In this document: piece after piece, positions 6,857-8,401 of the stretch | Layout of the letters: every line of letters starts with the position of its first letter | How positions within the stretch are numbered: the stretch's first letter is position 1 | From: an uncultured Blautia sp. | GTDB taxonomy: Bacteria; Bacillota; Clostridia; Lachnospirales; Lachnospiraceae | Length of the DNA stretch: 8,401 bases | Assembly (NCBI GenBank): GCA_900552095.1 | Contig: URYM01000069.1 | Span: 1-8,401 of the forward strand | Reading direction: 5' to 3' | Program-made: the position numbers and the translations under genes | The notes under the pieces: model-generated | What the model was told of the DNA's origin: nothing | Databases searched by the model: none | What the model saw: only the letters and a program-made list of their open reading frames with translations

Positions 6857-7750
6857 TTATCTTATCACCTGCTGGCCGCTGGCGGTGTAGATCTCATACC
6901 ATTCGTGATGGGCCAGCTTCACATCCAGAGCCCGCACGGCCAGATCAAGCCGGCTCAGGTTTCTGCTGCCTGAAAGCACCGCCGCTCCTGCCGGATGATA
7001 CAGCTGCCAGGCGTAAATAATCGTGGCCGGATCTTCCCCGTGACGCTCTGCGATCTCCTCGATCTTCTTCATTGTTTTTTCGCAGAGAGGATCTTCTTTC
7101 TTAAAGAGTCTTCCGCCTGCCAGCGGAGACCAGATCATGGGATGAATCCTGTTTCCTGTCAGATAATCCATCATACCGCTGTTAAAATGCTCAAAGCAGA
7201 CCGGATTCCATTCGATCTGATTGGTCACCAGTTCTCCCCCCATAGCCTTATTCAGTGCCTCAAACTTAAAGGGGTCAAAATTGGAAACTCCTGCTTCTCT
7301 GATCAGCCCCTCCTTCTTCAGTTCTTTTAAAGCCCGCGCCGTCTCCCAGGGATCCAGGCAGGGATCTTCTCTGTGGATCAGATAGAGATCAAGATAATCG
7401 GTGCCCAGTCTTGCCAGACTCTCTTTGCAGGAAGCCATCACCCTCTCATACGTGGTGTTGTAATACCCAAACGGTTTTCCGTCTATCATTTCCTTAAAGA
7501 TTCCCGTCTTTGAAACCAGCCGGATCTGTTTCCTTATGCTTTTATCACAGGAAAACGCCTCCCCCATAAGAGACTCACATCTGGTATCCGCATAGATCTG
7601 TGCCGTATCAAAAGTGGTAACACCCCGCTTGATACAGGCCTTCATAAAATCTGCCAGCTCTTTTGCCGTCCAGTTCCAGCTTTCCAGCCTCCAGAATCCC
7701 TGCACAATGGCCGAGATTGACAACTGCTCTGATAATTGTATCTGTTTCAT
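6857..7750 (-). CDS. Aldo/keto reductase, YdhF-like subfamily
   Basis: Predicted NAD(P)H-dependent oxidoreductase of 297 residues that reduces aldehydes or ketones in the cytosol; it resembles E. coli YdhF. The catalytic tetrad is visible: D48 (TTFDTAQIYAD), Y53, K81 (LVSKTGI) and H126 (LYLIHREDP). GVSNFDPFKFEAL, TNQIEWNPV, WSPLAGGRLF and the late SGS segment are family landmarks of the TIM barrel and cofactor site. ATG 7750 gives the expected N-terminus (MKQIQLSEQLSISAIVQGFW). AAAGGGG at 7767-7761, 10 bases upstream, is the likely ribosome binding site and lies inside the first codons of the divergent GntR gene. The start codon overlaps the regulator's ATG in one CATG, which strongly suggests that regulator controls it. 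A terminator-like hairpin follows, so it is probably transcribed alone. The substrate is unknown. Confidence 0.9.
   Translation of the reverse strand: MKQIQLSEQLSISAIVQGFWRLESWNWTAKELADFMKACIKRGVTTFDTAQIYADTRCESLMGEAFSCDKSIRKQIRLVSKTGIFKEMIDGKPFGYYNTTYERVMASCKESLARLGTDYLDLYLIHREDPCLDPWETARALKELKKEGLIREAGVSNFDPFKFEALNKAMGGELVTNQIEWNPVCFEHFNSGMMDYLTGNRIHPMIWSPLAGGRLFKKEDPLCEKTMKKIEEIAERHGEDPATIIYAWQLYHPAGAAVLSGSRNLSRLDLAVRALDVKLAHHEWYEIYTASGQQVIR
7717..7744 (+). promoter_or_regulatory. Candidate promoter for the GntR regulator, inside the reductase gene
   Basis: A perfect TTGACA (7717-7722) is followed after 16 bases by TATCTG (7739-7744), a weak -10 box. GATAAT (7731-7736) is a better -10 sequence but has no -35 box at the right distance. 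Either would start transcription within a few bases of the regulator's ATG at 7749, making the mRNA leaderless or nearly so. No Shine-Dalgarno sequence lies before that ATG. Confidence 0.3.
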
Positions 7751-8353
7751 GCTTCCGGTTCCCCTTTACTTTCAATTAAAAAATATTATCTTAAACGATA
7801 TCCAAAACCATCTCTTTTCTGTTGGGGATGCGATTCCCACTGAAAATGAACTGGTTAAATATTATCAGATCAGCAGATCCACCGTGCGCCAGGCTATTTC
7901 CGAACTGGTTCAGGAGGGGTGGCTGACCCGTCAGGCAAGTAAAGGGACTTTTGTTACTTCCCCGGAGAAGCATTCCAATTCGATCCGGTCTTATGAACCC
8001 TTTTACCAGCAAATCCAGCGTCTGGGGCAGACTCCCCGCACAGAGCTTCTGGATCTGAGCGTGATCACGCCCCCCGCCGAGATTGCGGAGCAAATGCATC
8101 TTGCCCCGGATCAGAAAGTAATCTCCATGTTCCGCCGCCGTTTTGCCGACGAAACTCCCATGGTTACTCTGCAGAATTATATTCCCTATGATCTCTGCGC
8201 ATTCATTTTGAGCTACGATTTCAGGGTTCACTCCCTCTATGAACTGCTCTCCTCCAATCCTGCAACCCGGATAAAAAATACGCAGACCACCGTATCTGCC
8301 TGCTCTGCCTCACCGGAAGATATCCGTCTTCTCAATGTGACAAAGCATTCCCC
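7749..8353 (+). CDS. GntR family transcriptional regulator (HutC/UTRA subfamily), 3'-truncated
   Basis: The frame is open from ATG 7749 to the right adapter, giving 201 residues; the family is usually about 240, so roughly 40 C-terminal residues are missing. The N-terminus PLYFQLKNIILNDI (5-18) and IPTENELVKYYQISRSTVRQ (29-48), then GWLTRQASKGTFV (57-69), form a typical GntR winged helix-turn-helix. From about residue 84 the sequence fits a UTRA effector-binding domain (for example VISMFRRRFADETPMVT, 124-140), which usually senses a sugar phosphate or other small metabolite. It is most likely a repressor of the divergent reductase and of itself; that is inference from arrangement. An in-frame ATG at 7707 exists, but it would add 14 residues not seen in the family. 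ATG 7749 has no Shine-Dalgarno sequence. Confidence 0.9.
7761..7790 (-). promoter_or_regulatory. Candidate -10 box and ribosome binding site of the reductase gene, inside the GntR gene
   Basis: On the - strand, GATAAT (7790-7785) sits in an A/T-rich stretch unlike the surrounding sequence and would start transcription near 7778. AAAGGGG (7767-7761) then serves as ribosome binding site before the reductase ATG. I see no convincing -35 box. The A/T-rich segment 7776-7794 is an imperfect dyad flanked by TTAA on both sides and could be an operator for the divergent GntR protein. Confidence 0.3.
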
Positions 8354-8401
8354 CTGTCTCTTATACACATCTCCGAGCCCACGAGACCGTACTAGATCTC
8401 G
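8354..8401 (-). other. Nextera i7-side sequencing adapter (artefact)
   Basis: Bases 8354-8372 are the Tn5 mosaic end in reverse orientation (CTGTCTCTTATACACATCT). Bases 8373-8387 match the Nextera read-2 adapter (CCGAGCCCACGAGAC). Bases 8388-8395 (CGTACTAG) equal the i7 index known as N702, and 8396-8401 begin the P7 sequence. This is library DNA; it truncates the GntR gene at base 8353. Confidence 0.97.

Noticed and set aside
7707..7748. Upstream ATG for the GntR gene adding 14 residues
   Set aside because: No ribosome binding site precedes it, it lies upstream of the candidate promoter, and the added Cys-rich residues are not typical of the family's N-terminus.
7791..8231. 146-codon open frame on the - strand
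   Set aside because: It is antisense to the GntR regulator, whose winged-helix and UTRA sequences read cleanly on the + strand.
1..8401. 19-bp inverted repeats at the two ends, like a Tn5/IS50-bounded composite transposon
   Set aside because: They are flanked by Nextera primer and index sequences, no transposase gene is present, and the mosaic-end sequence is the engineered one used in libraries.

Overview
The window is one fragment of bacterial chromosome of about 8.3 kb (bases 40-8353). Nextera (Tn5 tagmentation) sequencing adapters remain on both ends. The gene set, dense packing, strong AGGAGG-type ribosome binding sites and GC content near 50% (estimated by eye) suggest a Bacillota/Clostridia genome, most likely a gut Lachnospiraceae. 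That placement is inference from gene types and sequence style, not from a marker search.

Layout from the right end. A GntR/HutC-family regulator (7749 onward, + strand) is cut off by the right adapter. It diverges from a YdhF-like aldo/keto reductase (7750-6857, - strand). The two ATG codons lie inside one CATG, so there is no intergenic region between them. A long hairpin (6794-6843) then probably ends the reductase transcript. Next come a Cof-type HAD phosphatase (6706-5891) with its own candidate promoter, and a short gap (5802-5890) with a second candidate promoter and two small overlapping dyads. The remaining genes, all on the - strand, are packed like one operon: an FtsW-like SEDS protein, glutamyl-tRNA synthetase, a short UvrD/PcrA-like helicase, an Sfp-type 4'-phosphopantetheinyl transferase, and a histidine phosphatase cut off by the left adapter. 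The transferase gene overlaps both neighbours by about 40 bases, with Shine-Dalgarno sequences embedded in the upstream coding sequences.

Most of this is ordinary housekeeping sequence: septal cell-wall synthesis, tRNA charging, DNA repair, carrier-protein activation and small-molecule phosphatases. I see no tRNA or rRNA gene, CRISPR array, insertion sequence or phage gene, and no gene cluster that looks like a new system. The points most worth a second look are the adapter ends, the zero-spacing divergent regulator/reductase pair with a possibly leaderless regulator mRNA, and the doubly overlapped transferase gene with a Gln in a usual metal-ligand position. No stretch longer than 300 bases lacks a gene.
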